Below, one piece after another: positions 21,328 through 32,491 of a DNA stretch of 64,000 nucleotides. The notes beneath the pieces are model-generated. The model saw only the letters and a list, made by a program, of their open reading frames with translations. It was not told where the DNA came from and did not search any database. This DNA is from Brevundimonas sp. Its GTDB lineage: Bacteria > Pseudomonadota > Alphaproteobacteria > Caulobacterales > Caulobacteraceae. The DNA lies in the NCBI RefSeq assembly GCF_013912065.1, contig NZ_JACESA010000004.1:1-64000 (forward strand), given 5' to 3'. Each line of letters opens with the position of its first letter. Position 1 is the stretch's first letter. The position numbers and the translations under genes are program-made.

Positions 21328-21791
21328 CAGGCTGCGGGCTCCGGTACGGTGACGACCATGGCCATGAATTCGGCCTCGGCGGCCAGCTTGCCGTCGATGA
21401 AGGTCTCGCCGCGGAACTTGTAGGCGTCGCCCCGGGCCTTGATCACCTTGACCTCCATGCGCAACTGGTCGCCCGGCCGCGCGGGCTTTCTGAAGCGCAC
21501 GCCGTCGATCGACATGAACATGATGACCTTGTCGGCCACGGCGACGTCCAGGGTCTTGGACATCAGGAGAGCGCCCGTCTGGGCCATGGCCTCGACGATC
21601 AGCACGCCCGGCATCACCGGATCGATCGGGAAGTGACCGGGGAAGAAGGGCTCGTTGTGACTGACGTTCTTGATGCCGACGATGGAGGTCCGGGGCACGA
21701 AGTCCTCGGCCTTGTCCACCAGCAGGAAGGGATAACGGTGCGGCAGCCGCCGCATCACCTCGGCGTAGTCGATCTTGCCGTCTTCGTTCAT
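21327..21791 (-). CDS. fabZ: 3-hydroxyacyl-ACP dehydratase
   Basis: FabZ dehydrates 3-hydroxyacyl-ACP in fatty acid elongation, competing with LpxA and LpxD for the same substrate pool. The 154-residue hot-dog fold has LPHRYPFLLVDKAEDF, the catalytic His in PGHFPIDPVMPGV and the Glu in LIVEAMAQTGALL. It lies between lpxD and lpxA, as in many Gram-negatives. It starts two bases after the lpxD stop and overlaps lpxA by one base. Confidence 0.98.
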   Translation of the reverse strand: MNEDGKIDYAEVMRRLPHRYPFLLVDKAEDFVPRTSIVGIKNVSHNEPFFPGHFPIDPVMPGVLIVEAMAQTGALLMSKTLDVAVADKVIMFMSIDGVRFRKPARPGDQLRMEVKVIKARGDAYKFRGETFIDGKLAAEAEFMAMVVTVPEPAA

Positions 21792-21793
21792 CC

Positions 21794-22807
21794 CTATGAT
21801 TCCTTCGGGGCCTTCTTTGAAGAGGCCTGTTTGGCGAGCCAGATGGTCTCGCGCAAGAACTGTCGGATCGGACGGGCCGGATAACCGGACCAGGTCTCGC
21901 CCGCCGGAATATTCGCCAGCACCCCGGCGCCGGCCGCGACCCGCGCGCCCTCGCCGATGGTGATGTGATCGCCGACGCCGGCCTTGCCGCCAAAGATGAC
22001 ATTGTCCCCGACCGTGACGGATCCCGAGATTCCGGTATTGGCCACCAGCAGGCAGTTGCGGCCGATGACGCAGTTGTGGCCCACCATGACCAGATTATCG
22101 ATCTTGGTGTTCTCACCGATCAGCGTATCGCCGTAAGCGCCGCGATCGATGCAGCTGTTGGCGCCGACCGTGACCCCGTCCTGCAAGATGACGCGGCCTA
22201 ACTGAGGGATGTCCATGATCCCGCCGGATGCGCCGGTGGCGCCGAAGCCCGCCTCGCCGATCCGAGCTCCCGCATACAGTTTCACCCGGTCGCCAATCAG
22301 GGCGAAACCGACGGTGACATTGGAGCCGATCACGCAGTCGCGGCCGATCTGGACGCCCGGACCGATGACGGTGTTGGCGCAGATCCGCGTGCCCCGTCCG
22401 ATACGGACGCCCTGGCCCAGCACCACGCCTGGCTCTACGACGACGCTGTCGTCCTCGGCCGCCTCGGACGCGGAAATGGCGTGGTCCAGCGTGACGGGTC
22501 GGTGCAGCAGCAGGGAAGCCATCGCCCAGGCGGCCTGGGGCGTCCGCGATATGATGACAGCGGCGTCGGCGGGAGCGGATGCAGCCGCCTCGGCCGGAAC
22601 GATCACGCAGCCGGCCTGGGTCTCCGCTAGGGCGGCGGCGAACTTGCGGTCGCCCAAAAACGCGATCGCGCCCCGGTCCGCGGAGGACAGGGGCGCGACG
22701 GAGGCGATGATCCGATCCCCGCCCCTCTCGACCTCGCCTCCGATCTTGGCCGCCAGATCGGCGACGGACAGGGGCGCGAGGGTTTCGAAGAAGCGGGGAT
22801 CGGGCAT
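21794..22807 (-). CDS. lpxD: UDP-3-O-(3-hydroxyacyl)glucosamine N-acyltransferase
   Basis: LpxD adds the N-linked hydroxyacyl chain in lipid A synthesis. The 337-residue protein has the N-terminal uridine-binding domain (about 1-105, with GAIAFLGDRKFAAAL) and a long left-handed beta-helix of hexapeptide repeats with IDRGAYGDTLIGENTKIDNLVMVGHNC, where the catalytic His is expected, then a C-terminal helix. It follows the OmpH chaperone gene by seven bases. Confidence 0.97.
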   Translation of the reverse strand: MPDPRFFETLAPLSVADLAAKIGGEVERGGDRIIASVAPLSSADRGAIAFLGDRKFAAALAETQAGCVIVPAEAAASAPADAAVIISRTPQAAWAMASLLLHRPVTLDHAISASEAAEDDSVVVEPGVVLGQGVRIGRGTRICANTVIGPGVQIGRDCVIGSNVTVGFALIGDRVKLYAGARIGEAGFGATGASGGIMDIPQLGRVILQDGVTVGANSCIDRGAYGDTLIGENTKIDNLVMVGHNCVIGRNCLLVANTGISGSVTVGDNVIFGGKAGVGDHITIGEGARVAAGAGVLANIPAGETWSGYPARPIRQFLRETIWLAKQASSKKAPKES

Positions 22808-22814
22808 GTGGACC

Positions 22815-23420
22815 TTAGTTGGCGGCGGCCGGCTGTTGCGACTGCTGGGCCGGAACCGCCATGCGGTTGAACGACAGGGTCGGCAGAGCCGTGTTCAGGC
22901 GCTGAATCGCGGCGTCCGTCAGGTCCATGGCTGGGTTCATCATGAAGACGCTTTCGCGGTCCAGCAGCAGGCCGCAGCCCCGCTCCTGATACAGCGCAGT
23001 CAGGATCGGCGACACGGCTTCGGTGATGGCCTGACGCTGCATGGCCAGGGTGTAGCGCAGTTCGTTCTCGCGCGTGGCTTCCAACTGCTGGGCCTCCTGG
23101 GCGCGCTGCTGCAGGGCCTGGCGGCGCTGTTGCAGATCGGCGGCCGGCAGGCTGGCGCCCGAGGTCTGGAGCTGCTGGGCTTCGGCTTGCAACGACGTGG
23201 CGTAGGGTTGCAGTTCACCCTGAACTTCCTGGGCGAGTTGCTGCATGCGCGTCTCGACGGCCTGGCCGGCGGCCGACTGGGCCAGCAGGCGGGCGTTGTA
23301 ATAGACGCAGACGCCCGGAATGACCGGACCCGGATTTTGCGGCGCTGCGGCCTGCTGGGCCGATGCAGCGGTGGCGACCAACGAGGCGGCGGCCGTGGCG
23401 GCGATGATCAGAGCTTTCAT
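22815..23420 (-). CDS. OmpH/Skp-family periplasmic chaperone
   Basis: The 201-residue product has a signal peptide (residues 1-21, ending ATAASAQQ) followed by a long Gln/Ala/Leu-rich region (about 60-145) that should form the coiled-coil tentacles of a Skp trimer. A Gln-rich tail follows. Skp holds unfolded outer-membrane proteins on the way to BamA. The position between bamA and lpxD is the conserved bamA-skp-lpxD order. Two Cys residues (about 38 and 154), one at each end of the coiled coil, are unusual for Skp and may be structural. Confidence 0.88.
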   Translation of the reverse strand: MKALIIAATAAASLVATAASAQQAAAPQNPGPVIPGVCVYYNARLLAQSAAGQAVETRMQQLAQEVQGELQPYATSLQAEAQQLQTSGASLPAADLQQRRQALQQRAQEAQQLEATRENELRYTLAMQRQAITEAVSPILTALYQERGCGLLLDRESVFMMNPAMDLTDAAIQRLNTALPTLSFNRMAVPAQQSQQPAAAN

Positions 23421-23456
23421 GGGTATTCCTCGTGCGAGCGCTTTTGCGTCGCTTCC

Positions 23457-25874
23457 TTAGAACTGGGTGGAGGTCGAGAAGCGGAAGGATTCCGTCTTGT
23501 CGTAGTCTTCCTTGGACAGGACCTTTGAGATGTCGAACCGGATCGGACCCATCGGCGACTTCCAGTGAATGCTGACGCCCGCTGAAGCCCGCAGCGACAA
23601 CTCGTCGGCGATGCTCGTGTCCTCGGTGCCGGTGGAGGTCAGCTTATACCGATCATCCAGCACGCCCAAGGTGCCGACGTCGGCGAACAGCGAGGTCTTG
23701 ATGCCGTACTGCTCGGGCAGATAGTTCGGCACGGTCAGTTCAACTGTGCCGATGGCGTAGAAATTGCCGCCCAGGGAGTCGGTCGTATCCAGATCGCGCG
23801 GCCCCATGCCGGCGGTCTCGAAGCCGCGGAAGCTGTTGCCGCCCTTGAAGAAGCGGTCGTTGATCCGGATCGGATCGCCGTTCCAGCCGCTGATATAGCC
23901 GGTGGACCCCTGGACGCTGACGACCCAGCGCGGCGTGAGACCATAATACCAGGCCGCGTCGGCCTCGGTCTTCGCATAGTTCACGTCGCCGCCGACGCCC
24001 GCGAAGTCCTGGCGCAACGAACCGGACCAGCCGCGCGTCGGCCGGATCGGATCGTTGGTGTAGTTCATCTGCAGCGTATAGCCGACCGACGAGTTCAGAT
24101 AGCTGCCGACCTGATCGCACAGCGCCGAAGACCCGCTGCCGGTGGTGCTGCAGTAGCCGTCCGGAACGATGATCTCGTCCGACTTGAGGAAGTAGCGGGT
24201 GCTGAGCAGCATATTGCCGTTCAGCGGATAGGACAGGCGCAGCCCGCCGCCGGTCGAACGGTAGTCGTAGGACGAATAATCGCTCAGATCATAGCGCGAG
24301 TGGAACAGGTCCCAGCCCGCGCGCAGGTCGCGGCCCAGGAACTTCGGCTCGGTGAAGCGGAAATCGACCTGCTGGCGCAGCGAACCCCATTCCATCCGCG
24401 CCACCACATTCTGGCCCCGACCGCGGAAGTTCCTTTCGGAAATCCCCAGGTTGACGGTGAAGGAATCGACGGAGCTGAAGCCGGCGCCGACCGAAAGTTC
24501 GCCGGTCGGTTGTTCCTCGACATTGACGTTGATGACCGAGCGATCCGGCGCGCTGCCGCGCGTTTCCTCGATCTTGACGTCCTTGAAGAAGCCAAGGGCG
24601 CGGAGGTTGTTGCGCGACCGTTCCATCAGGGCGCGATTGAAGGCGTCGCCTTCCGTCAGCATCAGTTCGCGGCGGATGACCGGATCGACTGTGCGGGTAT
24701 TGCCGATCACATTGATGCGGTCGATGTAGACCCGCTGCCCTTCCGAGACGTTGAAGGTCACGTCGACCGTGTCGGTCTCCGGGTTGGCGCGATAGGTTGG
24801 ATTGATCTCGACGAAGGCGTAGCCGGCCGAACCGGCCGCGAAGGTCAGGGCGTCGACCGCCTGTTCGATCTTGTCGCTCTCATAGAGCTGGCCTTCGCGG
24901 ATCGGCACCAGAGCCTTCAGGAACTGGGCGTTTAGCCGGTCATTCTCGGTGATGACGTCGACCTTGCCGAAATTGTACTTGTCCCCTTCGTTCAGGGTCA
25001 AGGTCAGCTGGAAGGCCTGATCGTCGGGCTGGAGTTCGGCCACCGACGAGATGATGCGGAAGTCATAATAGCCGCGGTTCGTATAGAATTTGCGCAACTG
25101 CTCCTGGTCGTAATCCAGGCGATTGGGATCATAGTTGTCGTTGCTGGAAAAGAACTTCCACCACTGCGACCGCTCGGTCACCATGACGTCCCGGACGTCG
25201 CCGTCCGAGAAGGCCTGGTTGCCCAGGATGTTGATCGCGCTGATCCCGGTCTGGGGCCCTTCGTTGATCTCGAAGATCACGTCGACGCGGTTCTGCTCCA
25301 GCTGAACCAGTTTCGGGGTCACGGTGGCCGAGATACGGCCCTGGAGGCGATACAGTTCGACGATGGAGCCGACGTCTTCCTGGACCTTGGCGCGGGTGTA
25401 GATGCCGCGCGGCTGCAAGGTGACCTCCTTGGTCAGCTTGTCCATCGTCATGGCCTTGTTGCCCTCGAACACCACCTGGTTGATGATCGGGTTCTCGACG
25501 ATCTGAACGATCAGATCGCCGTTCTGGACGCCCAATTGCACGTCGGCGAACAGGCCGGTGCGGGACAGGGTGCGGACCGCGACGTCCAGCACCGCCGCGT
25601 CGACCGTGTCGCCGGGGCGGATCGGCAGATAGGACAGCACTGTCGTCTGGTCGATCCGCTGAGCGCCCTGCACCAGGATGCGGTTGATCGTCAGGGACTG
25701 AGCCGGAGCCACCTCGACGCGCGGCGGTTCTTCGCCGGCCGCCTCGGGAGCCGGCGCCGTCTGCGCCAGGGCGGGTGCGCCGAGACCGGCGGCGACGACC
25801 AGCGCCAGGAGGCTGGAACGGGCGCTCAGTCGGACGGCGGCGCGAGAATTCATGTCGTTCATTCTGAAAACCAT
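23457..25874 (-). CDS. bamA: Outer-membrane protein assembly factor BamA
   Basis: BamA is the central insertase for beta-barrel proteins in the outer membrane. The 805-residue precursor has a signal peptide (about residues 10-38), five POTRA repeats (about 55-430, beginning INRILVQGAQRIDQTTVLSYL) and a 16-stranded barrel ending in the required terminal Phe (RFSTSTQF). Barrel motifs such as RGFETAGMGPRDL are present. Three in-frame ATGs lie close together (25874, 25862, 25853) and none has a strong ribosome binding site; the outermost is annotated. The gene sits 17 bases after rseP. Confidence 0.96.
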   Translation of the reverse strand: MVFRMNDMNSRAAVRLSARSSLLALVVAAGLGAPALAQTAPAPEAAGEEPPRVEVAPAQSLTINRILVQGAQRIDQTTVLSYLPIRPGDTVDAAVLDVAVRTLSRTGLFADVQLGVQNGDLIVQIVENPIINQVVFEGNKAMTMDKLTKEVTLQPRGIYTRAKVQEDVGSIVELYRLQGRISATVTPKLVQLEQNRVDVIFEINEGPQTGISAINILGNQAFSDGDVRDVMVTERSQWWKFFSSNDNYDPNRLDYDQEQLRKFYTNRGYYDFRIISSVAELQPDDQAFQLTLTLNEGDKYNFGKVDVITENDRLNAQFLKALVPIREGQLYESDKIEQAVDALTFAAGSAGYAFVEINPTYRANPETDTVDVTFNVSEGQRVYIDRINVIGNTRTVDPVIRRELMLTEGDAFNRALMERSRNNLRALGFFKDVKIEETRGSAPDRSVINVNVEEQPTGELSVGAGFSSVDSFTVNLGISERNFRGRGQNVVARMEWGSLRQQVDFRFTEPKFLGRDLRAGWDLFHSRYDLSDYSSYDYRSTGGGLRLSYPLNGNMLLSTRYFLKSDEIIVPDGYCSTTGSGSSALCDQVGSYLNSSVGYTLQMNYTNDPIRPTRGWSGSLRQDFAGVGGDVNYAKTEADAAWYYGLTPRWVVSVQGSTGYISGWNGDPIRINDRFFKGGNSFRGFETAGMGPRDLDTTDSLGGNFYAIGTVELTVPNYLPEQYGIKTSLFADVGTLGVLDDRYKLTSTGTEDTSIADELSLRASAGVSIHWKSPMGPIRFDISKVLSKEDYDKTESFRFSTSTQF

Positions 25875-25891
25875 CGGGGGCTGGCGTCGGC

Positions 25892-27109
25892 TCACGAGAC
25901 GAGCCCGCCGAGGAATTGGAAGAGGTTGAGCTTCTGTAGGTCGTTCCACGTCGCGAACAACATAAATCCCGCCAGAAGCGCAAGACCTGCGCGATAGCCC
26001 ATCTCCTGATACCGCGCCGCAACGGGCCGCCGCGCCACGGCTTCGTAGCCGTAGAAAAGCAGATGGCCGCCGTCCAGCACAGGAATGGGCAGCAGATTTA
26101 GAAAGCCGATTCCGATCGAAAGTATGGCGGCGAAGCTTGTGAGCGTGAGCAGAAGATTGATCGCAATGGCCTGAGGCGCCGGATTGGCCTCCACCGCCGC
26201 GGTGGTCAGGGACCCGGTCGCCTTGGCGATGCCGAGGGGGCCGCTGAACTGATCGCCGGACTCGCGCCCGGTGATCAACCGGCCGAGATAGGTCAGGGTC
26301 GAACCGATGACATTGCCCGTCTGGCGTACGCTTTCCACCACGGCGTCGACCGGGCCGTAACGAACATGGCGCACGTCCGCGGCCGTCGAACCAAGGGCCA
26401 GGCCGATCCGACCGACCTTCACGCGGCCGGCGATGGGATCGTTTTCCTCCCGGCGCTCCGGCGTCGCGACCAGTTCGACGACCCGGCTTCCGCGTTCGAC
26501 GGTGAAACGAACGGGATCGCCGGTGGACAGCATGACGGTCTGGGTCACCTCCCCGCCGTCGTCGATGGTCTTGCCGTTGACGCCCGTAATCAGGTCGCCG
26601 ACCTGGAATCCTGCAGCGGCCGCAGGGGAACCGGCCTGGACCTGGGCCACGCGGGCCGGTCGGATCTGCTGCCCGACGGCCATGAAGAGGATCGAGAAGA
26701 TGGTGATCGCCAGGATGAAGTTGGCGACGGGTCCGGCGGCGACGATCAACGCCCGCTGCCACACCGGCTTGAAGTGGAAATAATCGCGTTCGGCCCCGGG
26801 TCCGCCTTCGGCGATCACCCTCTGGCGCAGTTCGGCCAGGCCCGCCTGATCCGGCACGCTGGAGGCGTCGAGATCACCCGAGAATTTGACATAGCCGCCC
26901 AGCGGCATCCAGCCGAACCGCCATTCGATGCCGTGCCGGTCGGTCTTGCTGAAGATGGCTTTGCCGAAGCCGATGGCGAACCGGTCCACCTTCACGCCAA
27001 AGGCGCGGGCGACCAGGAAGTGACCCAGCTCATGGATGGTGACGATGAAGGTCAGCACCAGCAGGAACGGCACGATATAGATCAGGATCTGACCCAGGGC
27101 GCCCAGCAT
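25892..27109 (-). CDS. rseP: Site-2 zinc metalloprotease RseP
   Basis: RseP is a multi-pass inner-membrane protease that cleaves anti-sigma factors and remnant signal peptides inside the membrane. The 405-residue product has the zinc motif HELGH in the first helix (IVTIHELGHFLVARAFG), a PDZ domain (GSPAAAAGFQVGDLITGVNGK) and the conserved LDGGHLLF in a late helix. ATG at 27109 is preceded by AGGGGAG and preferred over a TTG two codons upstream. It lies between dxr and bamA, the usual order in Gram-negative bacteria. Confidence 0.95.
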   Translation of the reverse strand: MLGALGQILIYIVPFLLVLTFIVTIHELGHFLVARAFGVKVDRFAIGFGKAIFSKTDRHGIEWRFGWMPLGGYVKFSGDLDASSVPDQAGLAELRQRVIAEGGPGAERDYFHFKPVWQRALIVAAGPVANFILAITIFSILFMAVGQQIRPARVAQVQAGSPAAAAGFQVGDLITGVNGKTIDDGGEVTQTVMLSTGDPVRFTVERGSRVVELVATPERREENDPIAGRVKVGRIGLALGSTAADVRHVRYGPVDAVVESVRQTGNVIGSTLTYLGRLITGRESGDQFSGPLGIAKATGSLTTAAVEANPAPQAIAINLLLTLTSFAAILSIGIGFLNLLPIPVLDGGHLLFYGYEAVARRPVAARYQEMGYRAGLALLAGFMLFATWNDLQKLNLFQFLGGLVS

Positions 27110-27132
27110 GTTCAATCGTCTCCCCTGGCCGA

Positions 27133-28329
27133 TCAGGCCGCGTTCGCCAGTCCGGCGATAATGGATCCGGCTATCCTTCGCGCCTCCGCATCGACCTCGA
27201 GGGCCGCGCCACAGGCGTCTCCAGAGCCGAAAGCCGTCCCCGCTTTCGTCGCACGCTCAAGGGTTTCGGCGACGACTGCGGCAATATTGAGAAAGCCCAG
27301 CTTGCGGTCAAGAAATGCGAAGGCCGCGACCTCGTTCGCGGCGTTGAACACGGCCGGCGCCGCGCCCCCCATCTTCAGCGCCTGACGCGCCAGTTCCAGC
27401 GCCGGGAAGCGCGCCAGATCTGGCGCCTCGAACGTCAGCCGGCCCAGGGCCGCCAGGTCCAGTTTCGGCGCGGGCCAGGCGATCCGTTCGGGCCAGGCCA
27501 GTGCGCAGGCGATCGGGGTGCGCATGTCGGGCGGCCCCATCTGGGCCAGGGTCGAACCATCCACATATTCCACCAGGCTGTGGATGATCGATTCCGGATG
27601 GACCACCACATCGATCTGATCGACGGGCATGGCGAACAGATAGGCCGCCTCGATCATCTCCAGGCCCTTGTTGGCCATGGTGGCGCTGTCGACTGATATC
27701 TTGGCGCCCATGCTCCAGTTCGGGTGGGCCACGGCCTGTTCCGGCGTGATGGCGGTCATCTGCTCGCGCGGGGTCTGCCGGAACGGGCCGCCCGACGCGG
27801 TCAGCACCAGTTTAGACACCTGTTCCGGCGCCTTTGCCGGAAAGACCTGGAAGATGGCGGAATGTTCGGAATCGACGGGGATCAGCCGACCCCCTGCCCG
27901 CCCGACCCGATCGATCAGGGCGGCGCCGCAGCAGACCAGGCTCTCCTTGTTGGCCAGGGCCAGGATGGCGCCGGTGTCGGCGGCCGCCCAGGCCGACTTC
28001 AAACCCGCCGCCCCGACGATGGAGGCCATGATCCAGTCGGTCGGTCGCGTCGCCGCCTCGACAATGGCGTTCTCGCCCGCCGCGGCCTCGACGCCGGTGC
28101 CGGCCAGGGCGTCGCGCAGGTCGTCCAGCCTGTTGGGGTCGGCGGTCACGGCCAGCCGGGGCTTCCAGCGTCGCGCCTGTTCCGCCAGTTTCGCGATATT
28201 GGCGCCCCCCGTCAGGGCTTCGACCTCGAAGGCGCCCGTGCCCGACGCGGTCGCCTGATCCATCAGGTCCAGGGTCGAGGAGCCGACCGAACCGGTCGAG
28301 CCCAGAACCGTGACGCGACGACGGATCAA
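27133..28329 (-). CDS. dxr: 1-deoxy-D-xylulose 5-phosphate reductoisomerase
   Basis: Dxr makes methylerythritol phosphate, the committed step of the non-mevalonate isoprenoid pathway, using NADPH and a divalent metal. The 398-residue product opens with the nucleotide-binding [16 protein letters not shown] and has [10 protein letters not shown], the metal and substrate site [11 protein letters not shown], and [17 protein letters not shown]. The start is taken as TTG at 28329, which overlaps the cdsA stop as TTGA; no ATG or GTG gives a normal N-terminus. It supplies precursors for undecaprenyl phosphate made by uppS three genes upstream. Confidence 0.95.
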   Translation of the reverse strand: MIRRRVTVLGSTGSVGSSTLDLMDQATASGTGAFEVEALTGGANIAKLAEQARRWKPRLAVTADPNRLDDLRDALAGTGVEAAAGENAIVEAATRPTDWIMASIVGAAGLKSAWAAADTGAILALANKESLVCCGAALIDRVGRAGGRLIPVDSEHSAIFQVFPAKAPEQVSKLVLTASGGPFRQTPREQMTAITPEQAVAHPNWSMGAKISVDSATMANKGLEMIEAAYLFAMPVDQIDVVVHPESIIHSLVEYVDGSTLAQMGPPDMRTPIACALAWPERIAWPAPKLDLAALGRLTFEAPDLARFPALELARQALKMGGAAPAVFNAANEVAAFAFLDRKLGFLNIAAVVAETLERATKAGTAFGSGDACGAALEVDAEARRIAGSIIAGLANAA

Positions 28330-29146
28330 GACACACCCCGTTCGAGCAGGACCACCAACAGACGGCCCGCCGCCACCACCACGACCGCGAACATCAGACC
28401 GTCTACCCGATCCAGCAGGCCGCCGTGGCCGGGAATCGTGTTGCCGGCGTCCTTGACCCCGAACCGTCGTTTCAGGCCCGACTCCCACAGATCCCCGCCC
28501 ATGGTCGCCAGGGCCGCAGCCAGCCCCAGGAAGGCGCCCCAGAAGACGGTCAGAGGCCCCATGTCGAACCAGGCGGTCATCGCGGCGCCGGCGATGGCCC
28601 CCGCCACGATGCCGCCGATGAAGCCGGACCAGGTCTTGTTGGGCGAATAGCTGGGCCACAGCTTGGGTCCGCCGAAGGTCGAACCGGCCAGATAGGCCAG
28701 GATGTCGGCCGACCAGGTCACGGCGAAGACCAGGGCCGTCCAATGCAGTCCTACCGTGCTGTCCACGTCGCGCAGCCAGATCAGCAGCACCGACGGCCAG
28801 CCCAGATAGAGCACTCCATAGGCCGCATCCACGGCCTGCTGTCCCCGGCTGCGGGCGAACAGCGCCGCCCCGGCGGCCCCGAACACCAGCATGACGAAAG
28901 CCACCGACATCGCGCCGAAATAGGCGCTGACGACCGCCGCCACGACGGCCAGACTGACGGCCCCGCCGATCAGGCGCGGCGCGCGCGGCGCGCTCATCGC
29001 CCCCCATTCGAAAGCCAGGACGACGCTCGCGGCGACGATCAGCCCCAAGAACCAGACGCCGCCGATCCAGGTCGCGGCGACCGCCGCCGGCGCCAGTACG
29101 GCGGCCGAAGCCGCCCTCAGCGCGATGTCACGTCCCTTGACCGCCA

Positions 29147-29147
<1 letters not shown>
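28326..29147 (-). CDS. cdsA: Phosphatidate cytidylyltransferase
   Basis: CdsA makes CDP-diacylglycerol from CTP and phosphatidic acid in the inner membrane, the branch point of phospholipid synthesis. The 273-residue protein has about seven to eight transmembrane helices and the C-terminal family signature [20 protein letters not shown] followed by GGLLDRVD. The start ATG shares one base with the uppS stop. The frame is open far upstream, but only as a shadow of uppS. Confidence 0.96.
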
Positions 29148-29923
<776 letters not shown>

Positions 29924-29943
29924 CAGGCCCTAGCCGATCCGCC

Positions 29944-30501
29944 TCAGACCTGCATGATCTCTTGTTCCTTGGTCTTCAAGGTCTCGTCGATACGCTTGAT
30001 GGCCGCGTCCGTTTCTTTCTGGACCTCGGTTTCCATCTTCTTCTGTTCGTCCTGGCTGATCTCGCCCGCCTTCTCGGCCTTCTTCAGGTCGTCGTTGGCG
30101 TCGCGGCGGACGTTGCGCACGGCGATCTTCTGCTGTTCGGCGTATTTGCCGGCCAGCTTGACCAGATCCTTGCGGCGCTCCTCGGTCAGCGGCGGGACTG
30201 GGATGCGCAGCATCTGTCCATCGACGATCGGGTTCAGGCCCAGGTTGGCGTTGCGAATGGCTTTCTCGACCGCAATCACCATGGCCTTGTCCCAGACGCT
30301 GACGGTGATCATGCGCGGCTCGGGCACGCTGATGGCCGCCACCGCAGTCAGGGGCGATGCCGAGCCGTAAGCCTCGACCCGCACGGGCTCCAGCAGGCCG
30401 GCGTTGGCCCGTCCGGTGCGCAGGCCGCTGAATTCTTCCTTCAGGGCGGCGACCGACTTCTCCATGCGGTCGCGATAGGTCTTAACGTCAGGCTTGGCCA
30501 T
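29944..30501 (-). CDS. frr: Ribosome recycling factor
   Basis: RRF splits the post-termination ribosome together with EF-G. The 185-residue protein has exactly the family length and shows the conserved [23 protein letters not shown] near residue 25-47, [38 protein letters not shown] and [14 protein letters not shown]. It follows pyrH by 40 bases in the conserved order rpsB-tsf-pyrH-frr. Confidence 0.98.
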   Translation of the reverse strand: MAKPDVKTYRDRMEKSVAALKEEFSGLRTGRANAGLLEPVRVEAYGSASPLTAVAAISVPEPRMITVSVWDKAMVIAVEKAIRNANLGLNPIVDGQMLRIPVPPLTEERRKDLVKLAGKYAEQQKIAVRNVRRDANDDLKKAEKAGEISQDEQKKMETEVQKETDAAIKRIDETLKTKEQEIMQV

Positions 30502-30541
30502 GGGCTTGGTCTCTCTCGTCTTTTACTGGTCGTCCGAACAA

Positions 30542-31276
30542 TCAGCCGCGATCCTGGATGATCGTGCAGGTGCCTTCGCCCGTCAGGGCCCGGCGCAGCG
30601 AATCGTCTTCCCGGATCGAGAAGACGACGATGGGAATGCCGGTGTCGCGCATCATGGCGATGGCGGAGGCGTCCATGACCCGTAGGTCCTTGGCCAGGAC
30701 TTCCTGGTAGGTCAGGGTGTCATAACGGGTGGCGTCCGGGTCCTTCTTGGGGTCGGCGGTATAGACGCCGTCCACGCTGGTGCCCTTCAGCAGGGCGTCG
30801 CAGCCCATTTCGGCGGCGCGCAGGGCGGCGCCCGAATCCGTGGTGAAGAAGGGCGCGCCGACGCCGGCGGCGAAGATCACCACACGGCCCTTCTCGAGGT
30901 GACGCAGGGCGCGGCGGCGGATGTAGGGTTCGGCGATGGCCGCCATCGGAATGGCGCTCTGCACCCGGGTCGAGACGCCGATCTTCTCCAGCGCCGACTG
31001 CATGGCCAATGCGTTCATGATGGTGGCCAGCATGCCCATATAGTCGGCCTGGGCGCGTTCCATGCCCGCCGCCGCCTTGGACAGGCCGCGGAAGATGTTG
31101 CCGCCGCCGATGACCAGGCAGATCTCGACGCCCTCGGCGGCGACCTGGGCCACGGCCTTGGCGACGGTGTCGACGGTCTTCATGTCGACGCCGAAGGACT
31201 GATCGCCCATCAGCACCTCGCCGGAAACCTTCAGCAGAACGCGTTTATAGCGGAAATTCGAGGGGGCGTCGGGCAT
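30542..31276 (-). CDS. pyrH: UMP kinase
   Basis: PyrH phosphorylates UMP to UDP and so supplies substrate for CTP synthase (pyrG at the left of the window). The 244-residue amino-acid-kinase-fold protein opens [15 protein letters not shown] and has [28 protein letters not shown], the [11 protein letters not shown]-type loop (here [17 protein letters not shown]) and [10 protein letters not shown]. It is hexameric and allosteric in other bacteria. It is separated from tsf by 125 bases that include a possible hairpin. Confidence 0.98.
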   Translation of the reverse strand: MPDAPSNFRYKRVLLKVSGEVLMGDQSFGVDMKTVDTVAKAVAQVAAEGVEICLVIGGGNIFRGLSKAAAGMERAQADYMGMLATIMNALAMQSALEKIGVSTRVQSAIPMAAIAEPYIRRRALRHLEKGRVVIFAAGVGAPFFTTDSGAALRAAEMGCDALLKGTSVDGVYTADPKKDPDATRYDTLTYQEVLAKDLRVMDASAIAMMRDTGIPIVVFSIREDDSLRRALTGEGTCTIIQDRG

Positions 31277-31329
31277 GCGGGAGGGTCCGTTGTCTGCGGC
31301 GCCGTTGAATCAGGCGACTTCTTATAGAC

Positions 31330-31367
31330 GAAGGGCGCGCCAGCCATCAAAGCCGAACGCGCCCTTC
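31330..31367 (-). terminator. Possible hairpin between tsf and pyrH
   Basis: GAAGGGCGCG at 31330-31339 is complementary to CGCGCCCTTC at 31358-31367 across an 18-base loop. It lies just downstream of the tsf stop. There is no clear T-run on the minus strand, so it may be an attenuator or RNA-processing element rather than a full terminator. Confidence 0.45.
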
Positions 31368-31401
31368 TGATAGAAAACCCTCACGAATGAGGGGATGAGG
31401 C

Positions 31402-32343
31402 TTAGTTTCCGCCCATCATCGAGGCGACTTCGGCCGCGAAATCGGGGCCTTCGACCTTCTCGACGCCTTCACCCAGGGCCAGGCGCACGAAGCCGGCCAG
31501 GTGCAGGTTGGAGGAGCCCAGTTCCTTGGCCGAGTTGGCGACCAGCTGTTCGATGGTCACGTCCGGGTCCATGACGAACGGTTGCTTCGACAGCACCACG
31601 TCCTTCTGGAACTTGTTGATCTGGCCTTCCACGATCTTGGCGATCATGGCTTCCGGACGGCCTTCTTCCTTGGCCTTTTCGGTCAGGACGGTGCGTTCCT
31701 TCTCGATGGCGGCCGGGTCCAGGTCGTCGGTGTTCAGCGACAGCGGGGCGGTCGCGGCGACGTGCATGGCGATCTTGCGGCCCAGTTCGCGCAGAGCGGT
31801 CTTGTCGCCCTCGCCTTCCAGGGCGACCAGCACGCCGATACGGCCCACGCCCGGCGACACCGCGTTGTGGACATAGGTCGAGACGACGCCTTCCGACACC
31901 GACAGGCGGGCGGCGCGACGCAGCTGCATGTTCTCGCCGATGGTGGCGATCATGTTCGTCACTTCGTCCTGGACCGTCTTGCCGGCTTCCAGTTCTGCGC
32001 CGTGCAGGGCATCGACCGAATGGTGGTCCAGACCCAGCTGGGCGAACGACTTGGCGGCGTTCTGGAACAGTTCGTTACGGGCGACGAAGTCGGTTTCGGC
32101 GTTGAACTCGATGGCGGCGGCGACTTCGCCCTTGCCGTCTTCCTTGGACGCCACGGCGACCAGGCCTTCGGCGGCGACGCGGTCAGCCTTCTTAGCGGCC
32201 TTGGACAGGCCCTTGGCGCGCAGCCAGTCGATCGCTGCTTCGATATTGCCGTCGTTTTCGACCAGCGCCTTCTTGCAGTCCATCATGCCGACGCCCGAAC
32301 GCTCGCGAAGTTCCTTCACGAGGGCGGCAGTGATCTCGGCCAT
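31402..32343 (-). CDS. tsf: Translation elongation factor Ts
   Basis: EF-Ts is the nucleotide exchange factor of EF-Tu. The 313-residue product has the N-terminal UBA-like domain with [21 protein letters not shown] and the core domain with the EF-Tu contact [14 protein letters not shown] (the TDF motif) near residue 82. A second subdomain follows and the C-terminus is [18 protein letters not shown]. The ATG is preceded by an AAGGAG-type site. It lies 148 bases downstream of rpsB with a hairpin between. Confidence 0.98.
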   Translation of the reverse strand: MAEITAALVKELRERSGVGMMDCKKALVENDGNIEAAIDWLRAKGLSKAAKKADRVAAEGLVAVASKEDGKGEVAAAIEFNAETDFVARNELFQNAAKSFAQLGLDHHSVDALHGAELEAGKTVQDEVTNMIATIGENMQLRRAARLSVSEGVVSTYVHNAVSPGVGRIGVLVALEGEGDKTALRELGRKIAMHVAATAPLSLNTDDLDPAAIEKERTVLTEKAKEEGRPEAMIAKIVEGQINKFQKDVVLSKQPFVMDPDVTIEQLVANSAKELGSSNLHLAGFVRLALGEGVEKVEGPDFAAEVASMMGGN

Positions 32344-32375
32344 GTTATTCTCCTTGGGGGATTTCGTATGTGGGA

Positions 32376-32402
32376 ACGGCCGGGCTGATTTAGCCCGGCC
32401 GT
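32376..32402 (-). terminator. Strong hairpin between rpsB and tsf
   Basis: Arms at 32376-32386 and 32392-32402 form a perfect 11-bp GC-rich stem (ACGGCCGGGCT) with the five-base loop GATTT. No T-run follows on either strand, so partial attenuation or transcript processing between rpsB and tsf is more likely than complete termination. Confidence 0.65.
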
Positions 32403-32491
32403 GTGTCAGTTCAAAGCACGGCCTTCAGAATGACGCTCAAGTCACGAGCCGCCGCGCGGCAAGCCTAGCGTCAAGGAATGGCCGGCAGGCG

